NCBI RefSeq assembly: GCF_016908465.1
Contig: NZ_JAFBDY010000010.1
Span: 62,001-126,000 of the forward strand
Direction: 5' to 3'
Origin: Lysinibacillus composti
GTDB lineage: Bacteria > Bacillota > Bacilli > Bacillales_A > Planococcaceae
DNA: 64,000 bases
Part shown: positions 44,523 to 54,212 of the stretch, piece by piece
Position numbering within the stretch: the stretch's first letter is position 1
How the letters are laid out: each line of letters starts with the position of its first letter
Translations under genes and position numbers: made by a program
The notes under the pieces: model-generated
What the model was told of the DNA's origin: nothing
The model's database searches: none
Seen by the model: only the letters and a program-made list of their open reading frames with translations

Positions 44523-45407
44523 ATTAGGAGGCGTTATGTTTGAGATATATTGGATAAATTCACGAACTGCTGGTGAAGCGTATTTCTTTTTCTTTGATAT
44601 AAATCCTAAATTCCAAGGAAAAGTTGGATTCACAATTTGAATCGCCTTGATAAACTTGTGATCGACTATATTTGCAATGGGCTTTGGGAAAATGGAAATT
44701 CCCAAGTTCTCGTTAATCATTCCTCTAATCATGTCCCACTGGGAACTCTCGTAAGCAATTTCCGGACGAAAACCAGCTCTTAGGCATTCTTGAATAATGA
44801 TGTCATGAATAGCAAAACTTTTATTAAATAAAATAAATGATTCATTTTCTAATTCTTTTATTTCCACTTGATCCCTCTGCGCTAATGGATGAGAAGTGTG
44901 GACGAATAGCGACAGTTCATCAGTAACAAAGGGAACAATATCAAATTCCTTCTCATCCACCGGTAGCATGACCACGCCAAGATCTAATGTTCCTTCTTTA
45001 ACATCTTGTATAACCTTTCTTGAATCATCTTCGGAAATTTTAATTTTAATATCAGGGTACAGGTTATTGAAACCTTTAATAATTTTTGGGAAAAATAAAA
45101 ACCCAATGATTGGCGGTATACCGATTTTAATTTTTCCTTTTTTTAAGTTCATTAAATCATATAGGTGGGTCGATAAATCATTTAACGATTCCATTATAAT
45201 TTCTCCTTCAGCAAAAACGATTTCACCTGCTTCGGTTAATTCAATTTGCTTTGCGGAGCGGTCAATCAGTTCTACATTTAACTCTTCTTCCAAACCTTTC
45301 ACTACTTTACTAATTGTAGATTGTGACAAGTGTAGGGATTGAGAAGCTTTCGTAAAACTCTTATATTTGGCTACTTCAATAAAGTAAGTAAGGTGATGTA
45401 TATCCAT
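44514..45407 (-). CDS. LysR-family transcriptional regulator
   Basis: 297 residues from the ATG at 45407 (MDIHHLTYFIEVAKYKSFTK), which has TTGGAGAT 8 nt upstream; in-frame codons up to 45458 lack a site. The helix-turn-helix is SFTKASQSLHLSQSTISKVV at about 17-36; the C-terminal periplasmic-binding-like domain senses a small effector. The nearest CitR/CysL-like LTTRs respond to organic acids. It is divergent from the GntP-dehydrogenase genes and directly upstream of the decarboxylase-like gene on its own strand, and should control both. Confidence 0.9.
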   Translation of the reverse strand: MDIHHLTYFIEVAKYKSFTKASQSLHLSQSTISKVVKGLEEELNVELIDRSAKQIELTEAGEIVFAEGEIIMESLNDLSTHLYDLMNLKKGKIKIGIPPIIGFLFFPKIIKGFNNLYPDIKIKISEDDSRKVIQDVKEGTLDLGVVMLPVDEKEFDIVPFVTDELSLFVHTSHPLAQRDQVEIKELENESFILFNKSFAIHDIIIQECLRAGFRPEIAYESSQWDMIRGMINENLGISIFPKPIANIVDHKFIKAIQIVNPTFPWNLGFISKKKKYASPAVREFIQYISNITPPNYE

Positions 45408-45579
45408 AAATTTAATCTCCAATCTATGAAAAATATAGATATCTTGTGTTTGCTTCATTCATTTTAATCATTCTACTTTTAGATGTACAACCATCTACTT
45501 TCAAAAGAGTCATTTTATTAATCATTAATTTTAGTTTATGACTTCTTTACTTTAAAATATGAAAAAAAGGAATACATAC

Positions 45580-45624
45580 TATGAATAATATATATTTTAC
45601 GAATATATGAACTTTGCGTTATAG
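45580..45624 (+). promoter_or_regulatory. Promoter and candidate LysR site of the GntP operon
   Basis: TATGAATAATA (45580-45590), -35 TTTACG (45596-45601), 17-bp spacer and -10 TTATAG (45619-45624) preceded by GCG. This start point would give a leader of nearly 400 nt before the GntP gene. The other sequence in the 614-bp gap 45408-46021 shows no gene of convincing length. Confidence 0.6.
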
Positions 45625-46021
45625 TAGCTTTGTTAAACAAATCACAATCCCAAAGGATTAACACGAAGGAGAGATAAAGCGCTACCAAATAGTGTTAAAT
45701 GTCGAGAAAGAGTAGAAATTTACAATTGGAGGAAATTTCGAACAGTTTTAAATTGAAAGAGGAGTTAGGAAAGATGTTGGTGAATAACTCTGAACTCTGA
45801 CTTTGGCGATTCTAATGGGAATCCAAACTAAATAGTTTCGAGTTAAAAACATTGAATAACTTAAGCGAAAAATTCAATGGTACCTCGAATTAGAGATTTA
45901 CTGATTTGTAATACTCAATTTCAAAGTATATTCCTATAAGTAAGGAATTGCTTGGAAAAGGTATGTATTCAGGGTAACAATTTATATCCAGAAACAACTA
46001 GAGAATAAGAGGTGAAAAGAA

Positions 46022-47341
46022 GTGGATATATTAGGTATTTTGGGGATTCTGTTAGGGATTCTGACAGTCATCCTATTTATAGTTAAAAAGTTTAATATTA
46101 TCGTTGCTGCACCAATTGCCACAATCGTCGTGTTGTTATTTAACGATGTTGACATATTAGCGACTGTATTCGGTAAAGAAAGTTCGTACATGACATACCT
46201 TGCAGGGTTTGTTGCATCGAACTTTGCAATCTTCTTATTAGGATCAATATTAGCGAAATATATGGATATGGGTGGCGCGACGGTTTCGATTGCCAACAAG
46301 ATTCTGTCGATTGTAGGGACGAAAAATCCATATAACGCGTTGGTAGCATTATTTATTATCTCTGCAGTTTTAACTTACGGTGGTATTAACGTATTCGTTA
46401 TTATTTTTGCCTTAGTACCAATGGCAAGACCTATTTTCCAACAATTAAATATCTCTTGGAAATTAGTAATCATTCCAATTTTCGGTGGTACATCAACATT
46501 TACAATGACGATGTTACCAGGTGCTCCATCGATGCATAACATTGTACCATCAAATGCGTTAGGTACTTCACTAACAGCTGGAGCATTAATCGGTATCGTT
46601 ACAACGATTGCTGCTATTATTTTCATCTTAGTATTTATGAAAATAGTGTTAAACCGCAGCCTAAGTAAAAATGAAGTGTTTGAATCACGATTTGCAGAAA
46701 TTGAAACAGGCAAGGAAGAGAACCGTGAACTTCCAGGATTCTTTATCAGTTTCTTACCAATCTTAGTTTTATTAGCAACCATCTTAATCTTTACAGATGT
46801 ACCTTATATCATCTATATTGCGTTAATTCTTGCCATTGTTTTAAGTGCAATTTTCTTCCGCAAACAAATTAAAGATCAAAAAGAATTGCTTAGTCTAGGT
46901 GCTAATGAATCAGTTGGTTCAACAATTACAACTGGTAGTACAATCGCATTTGGTAGTATCGCGACTGGTGTACCAGCGTTCAAGGGTATATTCTCATTAA
47001 TTCAATCGATCCCTGGACCACCAGTTCTTTCATTAATGGTAGGTACTGGTTTAATCGGTGGTATTACAGCATCTGCTGTAGGGGCGATCGGTATTTCGAT
47101 TGCAAACTTTGTACCGTACTATTTAGAACTAGGCTTGGACCCAGAAACAATTCACCGTGCAGTTGCAATCGGTTCGGTTTCACTTTCAATTGTTCCTTAT
47201 TCAGGATTCTTATTAATCTTCAACAAAATCACAGGTTTAACAATGAAAGAATCATTCAGAAATGGTTTCATCGCTGTCTGTGTAACGCACTGGGTTGCAA
47301 TGGCAATTGTCGTAATTATGGCAGTAATGGGCTTAGCATAA
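46022..47341 (+). CDS. GntP-family gluconate/hydroxyacid permease
   Basis: 439 residues, about 12 helices, starting at a GTG with GAGGTG 8 nt upstream. LTYGGINVFVIIFALVPMARPIFQQLNI and FGGTSTFTMTMLPGAPSMHNIVP are typical of GntP/gluconate:H+ symporters and relatives for glycerate and hydroxybutyrate. Paired with a beta-hydroxyacid dehydrogenase and a LysR regulator, it probably imports a 3-hydroxyacid or sugar acid. Confidence 0.88.
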   Translation: MDILGILGILLGILTVILFIVKKFNIIVAAPIATIVVLLFNDVDILATVFGKESSYMTYLAGFVASNFAIFLLGSILAKYMDMGGATVSIANKILSIVGTKNPYNALVALFIISAVLTYGGINVFVIIFALVPMARPIFQQLNISWKLVIIPIFGGTSTFTMTMLPGAPSMHNIVPSNALGTSLTAGALIGIVTTIAAIIFILVFMKIVLNRSLSKNEVFESRFAEIETGKEENRELPGFFISFLPILVLLATILIFTDVPYIIYIALILAIVLSAIFFRKQIKDQKELLSLGANESVGSTITTGSTIAFGSIATGVPAFKGIFSLIQSIPGPPVLSLMVGTGLIGGITASAVGAIGISIANFVPYYLELGLDPETIHRAVAIGSVSLSIVPYSGFLLIFNKITGLTMKESFRNGFIAVCVTHWVAMAIVVIMAVMGLA

Positions 47342-47486
47342 TTTAAATGTCTTATAAGTAATTGGCATCAAAACTTCCATTAGGACAGTTTTTATGTATA
47401 AAGAGTATTGCTCCATTCATAGTGATGGATTTGTTTCCGTAGATAAGTAATCGCAAATAGATTTATAAAAATTGGAGGAATTAGAA

Positions 47487-48317
47487 ATGGCTAAAAAAAT
47501 CGGATTTATCGGACTAGGAACAATGGGATTCCCAATGGCAGCAAACCTTAAAAAGGCAGGATTTGAAGTAATTGGTTTCGACGCTTGGAAAGGTGTTTAT
47601 GAAAAAGCAGAAGCTGCAGGATTTACAATGGTAAATACTGTGAAAGAAGTGGCAGAACTAGCTGACGAAGCAGTAATCTCAATGGTTCGTGACTATGCAC
47701 AAAACGTAGACGTTATTTTTGGTGAAAACGGTATTCTATCTGCAGAAAACACTGCTGGTAAAACTGTAATCGTGATGAGTACACTTTCTCCTGATGCAAT
47801 GAATGAATTAGGCGCTAGAGTAGAATCTGAAAGTGGATTAAAATTAATCAGTGCTGCAGTTTCTGGTGGTGCTTCAGGTGCTCAAGCCGGTACTTTATCC
47901 ATCATGACTTCAGGTGCTGAAGAAATCGTTAAAGGTTTTGCTCCTTACTTCGATGCTATGGGTTCAAACACATTCTACTATGGTGCTGAAGCAGGTAACA
48001 GCCAAGTGGCTAAATTAGTAAACAACATGATTTTAGGTATCAATATGAACGCTCTTGCAGAAGGTTTAAAATTAGGTGCTCATTACGGATTACCACAAGA
48101 TGAAATTATTAAATTATTACAAGTAAGTACAGGCGATAGCTGGGTAGCACGAAACTGGTCAGATGTTTCTGAGTGGACTGCAGATACAGCATTAGCAGTA
48201 TTACAAAAAGACTTAAAAGCTACTTATGAAGAAAGCATTAAACACAATTTAGAAATGCCATTTAACGCAATTTCTTCAATTCAATTATTCCATTCAATGG
48301 GTAAAGAAAGAAAATAA
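47487..48317 (+). CDS. Beta-hydroxyacid dehydrogenase (HIBADH / tartronate semialdehyde reductase type)
   Basis: 276 residues from the ATG at 47487 following TTGGAGGAA; the in-frame TTG at 47472 is part of that site. The N-terminal Rossmann motif KKIGFIGLGTMGFPMAANLKKAG, substrate loop SAAVSGGASGAQAGTLSIM near 128 and GNSQVAKLVNNMILG with the catalytic Lys near 175 define the family. Members oxidise 3-hydroxyisobutyrate or reduce tartronate semialdehyde. The GntP partner favours sugar-acid or glycerate metabolism, but the substrate is open. Confidence 0.9.
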   Translation: MAKKIGFIGLGTMGFPMAANLKKAGFEVIGFDAWKGVYEKAEAAGFTMVNTVKEVAELADEAVISMVRDYAQNVDVIFGENGILSAENTAGKTVIVMSTLSPDAMNELGARVESESGLKLISAAVSGGASGAQAGTLSIMTSGAEEIVKGFAPYFDAMGSNTFYYGAEAGNSQVAKLVNNMILGINMNALAEGLKLGAHYGLPQDEIIKLLQVSTGDSWVARNWSDVSEWTADTALAVLQKDLKATYEESIKHNLEMPFNAISSIQLFHSMGKERK

Positions 48318-48333
48318 AATAACCACTTAAATT

Positions 48334-48377
48334 AAAAAGGAAAGTGTTCTGTGTTATGCAGAGTACTTTCCTTTTTT
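48334..48377 (+). terminator. Strong terminator of the GntP operon
   Basis: AAAGGAAAGTGTTCTG / CAGAGTACTTTCCTTT stem, 7-nt loop, then TTTTTTT. Confidence 0.92.
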
Positions 48378-48489
48378 TATGTAGTGACACACTATCTATT
48401 TATACGATAAAAGCACTTGCCACCTTTATATATAGAAGAACTTGCTAAAAATTAATTCTATCAATTAATTCTGATTAAGAGTCCGGTAA

Positions 48490-48572
48490 GAGCGGTCTAA
48501 GCACACAAGCCGCAAAGCCATGTTGAAACATGGCTTTTCGACTTGTCTATGTGCTTTGTGTAAGGACCGCTC
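48490..48572. repeat. 83-bp branched hairpin, structured element
   Basis: Nested stems: outer GAGCGGTC / GACCGCTC, middle AAGCACA / TGTGCTT with ACAAG / CTTGT, inner AAAGCCATG / CATGGCTTT. It is GC-rich relative to its flanks. Another short hairpin (GCGGC / GCCGC) follows near 48611-48635. Lies in the 523-bp gene-free gap 48318-48840; no encoded peptide seen. Confidence 0.6.
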
Positions 48573-48737
48573 ACTTAAAATTTGTCCTTCTAAACTTTCT
48601 GGAAACTTTGCGCGGCTTACAGTGGTAGGCCGCGGTTTCTGGAATGTGGCTAACGCTAATTAATTTCAAATTGTAAAGCATGAGAACCCTATCGTTAAAA
48701 TAATATTCAGAACTTAAGAAATCCTTAATACAACAGT

Positions 48738-48780
48738 AAACCCCTACGCCCATTCATAAAAGAAGGGGGTAGGGGTTTTA
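48738..48780. terminator. Terminator of the arginase-permease operon
   Basis: AAACCCCTAC / GTAGGGGTTT stem with inner C and G tracts, ending the minus-strand permease gene. Confidence 0.85.
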
Positions 48781-48840
48781 TACTATTTGAGTGGGGGGCT
48801 ATAAAAAATATTTTATAAACTCAAATAGATACTACAAAAA

Positions 48841-50277
48841 TTAAAAGACCATTTTTTTATCGGATACTAATTGGATTTCTTGTTCCTCTATATCCGGCTG
48901 CTGTTTTTTCTTTACCTTGAAATGATAAACGCCGTAGCAACCGATAAAGAACGCGCCACCACAATAAAGTGCTATTCGCTGCGTTGGATCGAATGCTAAA
49001 CTGCCCATTACAATACAGTTTGCTAATAATGCGACCATCGGAAGGAACGGATAAAGTGGGGCTTTGAATTTTAGATCTTCCACTTTTCCACCTTCACGGA
49101 TAAATCTTCTTCTAAATGCAAGATGTGAAGCTGTAATGGCAATCCATCCAATTTGTGCTCCTAAACCTGCAAGGGAAATTAACCAAAGGAATACCGTTTC
49201 TGCAGCGATTACACTTGAAAGTAGGGATAAGCCAGCAATTGCAAAAGTAATAAGCAGAGCATTCATAGGTACGCCTCGTTTATTCACTTTACCTAGTTTA
49301 GGGCTTGCCATTCCTTGTTGAGAAAGCGAGTAAAGCATTCGTGTCGCTGCATAAATTCCAGAATTGGCCACCGATAATAGTGCTGTCAGAATTACGAAAT
49401 TCATCAAATCAGCAGCGTAAGGAATTCCTATATTTTCTAAAACGACAACAAATGGACTTTCCACAACTCCTGCTTGATTCATTGGAATCAGCCCGGCAAG
49501 TATGAAAACAGATAAAACAAAGAAGAAAAGTGTACGCCAAACGGTTTGCTTAATCGACTTAGGAATTGTCTTTTCTGGATTTTCACTTTCTCCAGCAGCA
49601 ATCCCAATTAATTCTGTACCTTGAAAAGAAAAATTAACCGTAATCATCGTGATCAGCAGTGCTGTTACGCCATTCGGGAAGAGACCTTCAGCAAAATAAT
49701 TAGAGAACAGAGGGGCATTCTGTTCATTGTTCATGTCAATAAGCCCGAACATAGCAGAGCCACCAAGTACGATAAAGATCAGTATGGCTAACACTTTAAT
49801 GCTTGAAAACAAAAACTCTGATTCTGCAAATGCCCTAGTGGATAAGGCATTTAATAGAAAGAGTGAAGAAGCAAAAATCAAACACCACATCCAAATAGGT
49901 GAGGTAGGAAACCATCTTTGCATAAGCTGACCTGCAGCCAAAAACTCAAGGGCAACCGTTACTGCCCATCCTAACCAATAAAGCCAACCGACAGAAAAAC
50001 CAATGGCCGGACTAATAAACTTCGTTGTGTATACTTGGAATGAACCAGAGACAGGCATGGCGACAGAGAGTTCACCAAGACATAGCATCGTTAAATACAT
50101 AATCAGTCCACCTACTAAGTAGGAGAGAATAGCGCCAGTTGGTCCAGCTTGCTGAATCGTATAACCTGAGCCTAGGAAGAACCCTGTACCGATACAACCT
50201 CCAAGTGAAATCATAAACAAATGTCTTGCTTTCATACTACGCTTTAATTCGTGTGATTGGTTCTCCAATGCTCCCAT
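48841..50277 (-). CDS. rocE: Arginine/ornithine permease, RocE-like
   Basis: 478 residues, 12 helices. ELKRSMKARHLFMISLGGCIGTGFFLGSGYTIQQAG, WFPTSPIWMWCLIFA, GESENPEKTIPKSIKQTVWRTL and GVVESPFVVVLENIGIPYAAD match B. subtilis RocE closely as I recall it. It follows the arginase gene after 47 bp on the same strand, as in roc gene clusters where uptake and arginase are co-expressed. It is a clear paralogue of the permease at 15362-16810. Confidence 0.88.
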   Translation of the reverse strand: MGALENQSHELKRSMKARHLFMISLGGCIGTGFFLGSGYTIQQAGPTGAILSYLVGGLIMYLTMLCLGELSVAMPVSGSFQVYTTKFISPAIGFSVGWLYWLGWAVTVALEFLAAGQLMQRWFPTSPIWMWCLIFASSLFLLNALSTRAFAESEFLFSSIKVLAILIFIVLGGSAMFGLIDMNNEQNAPLFSNYFAEGLFPNGVTALLITMITVNFSFQGTELIGIAAGESENPEKTIPKSIKQTVWRTLFFFVLSVFILAGLIPMNQAGVVESPFVVVLENIGIPYAADLMNFVILTALLSVANSGIYAATRMLYSLSQQGMASPKLGKVNKRGVPMNALLITFAIAGLSLLSSVIAAETVFLWLISLAGLGAQIGWIAITASHLAFRRRFIREGGKVEDLKFKAPLYPFLPMVALLANCIVMGSLAFDPTQRIALYCGGAFFIGCYGVYHFKVKKKQQPDIEEQEIQLVSDKKMVF

Positions 50278-50324
50278 TTTGCAACACCCCTTTTAGCTTA
50301 TATTTTAAGATCGCTTTACTGTTA

Positions 50325-51230
50325 TTAAAGTAATGTGTCTCCTAATAATGAGCTCATTAGGGCAACCGCAACATCCGCTGTTTTATTTTTTTCGTCTAAT
50401 ATTGGGTTAATCTCTACGAATTCCGCAGATGTAATAATGTTGGATTCAGATAGCATCTCCATAGCTAAATGGCTTTCGCGGTAACTAAGACCTCCTGCAA
50501 CAGGCGTACCTACTCCCGGTGCTGCCTCTGGATCTAAGCCATCTAGGTCAAGCGATAAGTGTACACCATCTGTACGTTCCTTTAAATAACTAATCGTTTC
50601 TTCCATAACTTTTGTCATACCAAGTCGGTCAACTTCATGCATCGTATAGACTTTAATGCCTTTTTCTTTAATTAGTATTCTTTCTCCCTCGTCTAAAGAG
50701 CGAGCTCCGATGATGACAATGTTCTCAGGTTTAACTTTTGGACAATACCCGCCGATATTTGTTAGGGTAGGGTGCCCGATTCCTAAGCTCACCGCTAATG
50801 GCATCCCATGGATATTTCCAGATGGTGAAGTTTCCGCCGTATTTAAATCACCGTGCGCATCATACCAGATGACTCCTAGGTTCTTGTAATGTTTCGATAC
50901 ACCAGCTAATGTTCCAATCGCAATACTATGATCTCCACCTAAAACTAAAGGAAATCGATTAGAACGAATGGCTTCATCTACTTTTTGGCCTAGCTTTTCA
51001 TTGCCATCTGCAACCGCTTTCAAGTTTTTCAAATTACTTTCTGTATCGGATTGTGCTCTTTCTTTAATCTCAACTCGAATATCACCTTCGTCATGAACTA
51101 CATAGTTAAGGGATTCAAGTCTTTCGCTCACACCTGCATAACGGATAGCGCTTGGTCCCATGTCCACGCCTCTTCTAGTTTGCCCAAGGTCCATTGGTAC
51201 CCCGATAATTGAAATTTCTTTTCGCATCAT
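50325..51230 (-). CDS. rocF: Arginase
   Basis: 301 residues, normal length. The dinuclear Mn ligands are visible: GGDHS near 101, DAHGDLN near 124 and SLDLDGLDPEAAPGVGTPVAGG near 225. SGNIHGMPL contains the catalytic His and substrate Asn loop. It hydrolyses arginine to ornithine and urea, first step of the Roc pathway. AAAGGGGAT precedes the ATG-ATG start. Ornithine aminotransferase (rocD) and a RocR-type activator are not in the window. Confidence 0.96.
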   Translation of the reverse strand: MMRKEISIIGVPMDLGQTRRGVDMGPSAIRYAGVSERLESLNYVVHDEGDIRVEIKERAQSDTESNLKNLKAVADGNEKLGQKVDEAIRSNRFPLVLGGDHSIAIGTLAGVSKHYKNLGVIWYDAHGDLNTAETSPSGNIHGMPLAVSLGIGHPTLTNIGGYCPKVKPENIVIIGARSLDEGERILIKEKGIKVYTMHEVDRLGMTKVMEETISYLKERTDGVHLSLDLDGLDPEAAPGVGTPVAGGLSYRESHLAMEMLSESNIITSAEFVEINPILDEKNKTADVAVALMSSLLGDTLL

Positions 51231-52094
51231 TTGAATATCCCCTTTGAATTTTCAAAATTTTCTCCCCTAGTATAAAGTCAAAGTAAGTGATGAATCAACT
51301 CGATAAAAATTTGCATATTAATACATTTTCTGTTTATTTCGTTAGGATAAAATGAAACATTAGGATGTTCATAGATGCTGATATATAAGGAATATTAGGA
51401 GATTTCTTTGAGTGTTTCATTGTATTTCACTTGGTTTTTTGTATACAAAATAGAATGAATATTTTATTGATAATTTTTACCATCAATTTCATTTATTGAG
51501 ATATATTTTATGTGGGAAATTCACATCCTGTCACTTTAATGAAATAATTTTAAGATTGTATTTTATTTATTTTGTATGTGAAATTTTAGTAGGAGAAAAT
51601 GGATTTAATGGTTGATAAATATGGAATTGAGGATGTTTAAGACTAGTTACAATTCAAAGTATTGATTCGCAATTTATTTTATATTCAAAAAATAAAAATG
51701 AAGAAAATGCCCACTTGAAAATAGGATGAATAATCGTTTATAAAAAATTTATAATTTTTTTATTTTTTATGTAAACTGGGGAAAAATGGTTGTATTTTTG
51801 CTCGTTAAAACGGGATTTGTATAGGATAATGCATAAAATCCTGTATATGAAATTGGGATTAAAGTGGAGTTTTGTTACTTGGGATTCTCCGTTGCTGCTA
51901 ACACGCTTTTTTGATTAGACCTTTTTAATCGTGAATGGAAGTGAGCCTTTCTAAAACACGGGGATTAATACATACAATACGTAATGGAGCTTGTGTATTT
52001 TCAATCGCTTCAACCTTTTATGACACAACTAATAAATAATCATACCTCAAAGAGCAAAAAAGGAAAAACAATTTCCAAAGAAGGAGGTTTATAA
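51231..52094. other. 864-bp AT-rich gap
   Basis: Lies upstream of the arginase gene and of a plus-strand reductase. I found no gene, no -12/-24 sigma-54 promoter of the B. subtilis roc type (TGGCAC-N5-TTGCA) and no riboswitch. GAATATTTTATTGAT near 51454 is weakly like an arginine-repressor box. Very AT-rich between 51400 and 51850. Confidence 0.5.
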
Positions 52095-53072
52095 ATGAAA
52101 GCGATTAAGGTAAAACAACCAGGTGGCGCCGACCAATTGCAAGTGGTGGACTATGAAAAACCAACTCCAAAAGATGGAGAATTATTAATCAAAGTAATGG
52201 CGGCGGCTGTGAATCGTACGGATATCGTCAATAGACAAAAAAGTTCGGGGTACTTGAAAAATCCTATTTTAGGTGTTGAAGTGGCTGGGATTGTTGAAAG
52301 TGCTGGGGCAGGTACAAAAACATCAGTTGGCACACGGGTGATGGGACTTGTCAATGGCGGCGGTTATGCAGAATACGTCGTGATGCCGGATGATCGAGCG
52401 ATCGAAATACCAGAAAACCTTTCATTTGAAGAAGCAGCAGCCATTCCGGAAGTATTTTTGACTGCGTATCAAACACTATTTTGGATTGGTCAATTACAGG
52501 CTGGTGAAACCGTGTTAATTCATGCTGGTGGAAGTGGCGTTGGAACTGCAGCAATTCAGCTTGCCAAACAATTAGGTCAAGCCAAGGTCATTACAACAGC
52601 TGGCTCCAATGAGAAATTGGAAGTTTGCCGTTCATTAGGAGCGGATGTTTGTATTAACTATAAGGAACAAAACTTTGACGAGGAAGTGTTGAAGGAGACA
52701 AACAATCAAGGGGTGGACTTGATTCTTGATTTTGTCGGTTCATCCTATTGGGATAAAAATTACGCTAGTATCAAAGTAGATGGCCGCTGGGTGCTGATTG
52801 GAATTTTAGGTGGGGCCGTAATAGAAAAGTTAAATTTAATGGATCTTATGTTAAAACGAATCCAACTAACAGGAACACTGCTCACTCCAAGAAGTGATGA
52901 ATACAAAGCGGAACTGACAACTGATTTTTTCTCTAAAACAAAGGAACTTTTCCGTCATAACAAGCTTCGACCGATTATTGATTGTGTATATCCGCTTAAT
53001 CAAATTCAACAAGCCCATGAACATATGGAGAGTAACCGAAATATTGGGAAGATCGTTTTGAAGGTAGATTAA
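52095..53072 (+). CDS. NAD(P)H quinone oxidoreductase, PIG3/zeta-crystallin type
   Basis: 325 residues. MKAIKVKQPGGADQLQVVDY, AAAVNRTDIVNRQ and PILGVEVAGIVESAG form the GroES-like domain; HAGGSGVGTAAIQLAKQLGQA is the NADPH loop; ILDFVGSSYWDKNYASIKVDGRWVLIG is typical of the TP53I3/PIG3 branch, which reduces ortho-quinones. No zinc ligands. AAGGAGG at ideal spacing. Confidence 0.92.
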   Translation: MKAIKVKQPGGADQLQVVDYEKPTPKDGELLIKVMAAAVNRTDIVNRQKSSGYLKNPILGVEVAGIVESAGAGTKTSVGTRVMGLVNGGGYAEYVVMPDDRAIEIPENLSFEEAAAIPEVFLTAYQTLFWIGQLQAGETVLIHAGGSGVGTAAIQLAKQLGQAKVITTAGSNEKLEVCRSLGADVCINYKEQNFDEEVLKETNNQGVDLILDFVGSSYWDKNYASIKVDGRWVLIGILGGAVIEKLNLMDLMLKRIQLTGTLLTPRSDEYKAELTTDFFSKTKELFRHNKLRPIIDCVYPLNQIQQAHEHMESNRNIGKIVLKVD

Positions 53073-53076
53073 AGGG

Positions 53077-53114
53077 AAAACCCATCATTTTGTTTGGCCG
53101 AATGATGGGTTTTT
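53077..53114 (+). terminator. Terminator of the quinone reductase gene
   Basis: AAAACCCATCATT / AATGATGGGTTTT perfect stem with an 11-nt loop and Ts. Confidence 0.92.
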
Positions 53115-53144
53115 GCTTTAGAAGGAATCCTTGCTAAGAAGGAA

Positions 53145-53999
53145 TTAACAAATATTAGGGGGAAGCATATCCCCTTTAATGACAGATGGTAATGTATCGT
53201 GTATATAAGGAGGGGCAGGTTTTAAGACCGGTTTTTTGGCTAGTGGGAGAGGTTTTTGGACATATTGGAAATCACCTTCGCCATCCATGCTTGGTCCACT
53301 TGCCCATCTACCTGTAGCGCTTTCTTCACCTCGAGAGAAATTAAATAAAACATGGGATACCTCACGCTTTTCTAGCTCGCGTGGGAATGTGCTTGGCACG
53401 ACCACGTTTTCTTTTTCCTCTAACTCTTTAATCGCTGCAATCCATTGATTTTGATGCATTGTATCCCTTGCGATTAACCATGCAAGCATATCTTTAACGC
53501 CACGGTCTGTAGTGGCTTCGTATAGTCGAACAGCTTGTAATCTACCTTGAGATTCAGCATTTAAATTTGCTCTGAAGTCAGCAAGTAAGTTACCACTTGC
53601 AATGATATAATCGGCTGTCCAACGATTGCCAACACTATCTGCAGGTAATGCCCCAAGTCCTGACACGATCGCATGCTGAGGATTCATCCCACCAAGTATT
53701 GCACCAATAATTGGGTCTTTTGCTGCAACCTCTAAGTCACCAACAGGGGCACCTTCTAACAATCTAGCAATCATCGTAGCAAGCATTTCGATATGGGCTA
53801 ATTCTTCAGTTCCTGTATCCATTAACAAATCTTTATATTTACCGTTTCCACGGACACTCCAGCCTTGGAACAAATATTGTAGAGCAACGGAAATTTCCCC
53901 GAATTGACCACCTAACACTTCTTGTAATTGTTTAGCGAATAGTGGATCGGGTCTTTCCGGTTTTGCTTGATATTGCAACTCTTTAATATGATAAAACAA
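53145..53999 (-). CDS. Manganese catalase-family protein
   Basis: 284 residues, ferritin-like. The di-manganese ligands are carried by GQFGEISVALQYLFQGW (Glu), DTGTEELAHIEMLATMI (E..H), NLNAESQGRLQAVRLYEATTD and DTMHQNQWIAAI. Length and the extended Pro-rich tail (PLPLAKKPVLKPAPPYIHD) match YdbD/CotJC-type Mn catalases of Bacillus, which protect against peroxide and often sit in or on the spore. A TATAAT lies upstream on its strand, but no clear -35. Confidence 0.92.
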   Translation of the reverse strand: MFYHIKELQYQAKPERPDPLFAKQLQEVLGGQFGEISVALQYLFQGWSVRGNGKYKDLLMDTGTEELAHIEMLATMIARLLEGAPVGDLEVAAKDPIIGAILGGMNPQHAIVSGLGALPADSVGNRWTADYIIASGNLLADFRANLNAESQGRLQAVRLYEATTDRGVKDMLAWLIARDTMHQNQWIAAIKELEEKENVVVPSTFPRELEKREVSHVLFNFSRGEESATGRWASGPSMDGEGDFQYVQKPLPLAKKPVLKPAPPYIHDTLPSVIKGDMLPPNIC

Positions 54000-54160
54000 A
54001 ATTTCACACCTTTACTTTAGTATTCCGAATTATAGTATGTAGTGTATACAAAATGGGTGCCTGTCCTTTGTGATGCGCTTCACATAAAATTGCAAAGGTT
54101 TGGGTCTGCCTGTACTATTCTATTTCAAAAATTTAACATAAAATAATCAGGTCGAGATGA

Positions 54161-54189
54161 TTTCAACTAAGCTTTAATTTAGATATAAT
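54161..54189 (+). promoter_or_regulatory. Promoter-like pair before the 34-codon frame
   Basis: TTTCAA (54161-54166), 17-bp spacer, TATAAT (54184-54189), 24 bp before the TTG at 54213. The -35 is weak, the -10 perfect. Confidence 0.45.
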
Positions 54190-54212
54190 TCAATTAAAGG
54201 GGGTGCTTACAG

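Noticed and set aside
51231-52094. Sigma-54 promoter for the arginase operon
   Set aside because: No TGGCAC-N5-TTGCA pattern was found on the minus strand in the upstream region I read.
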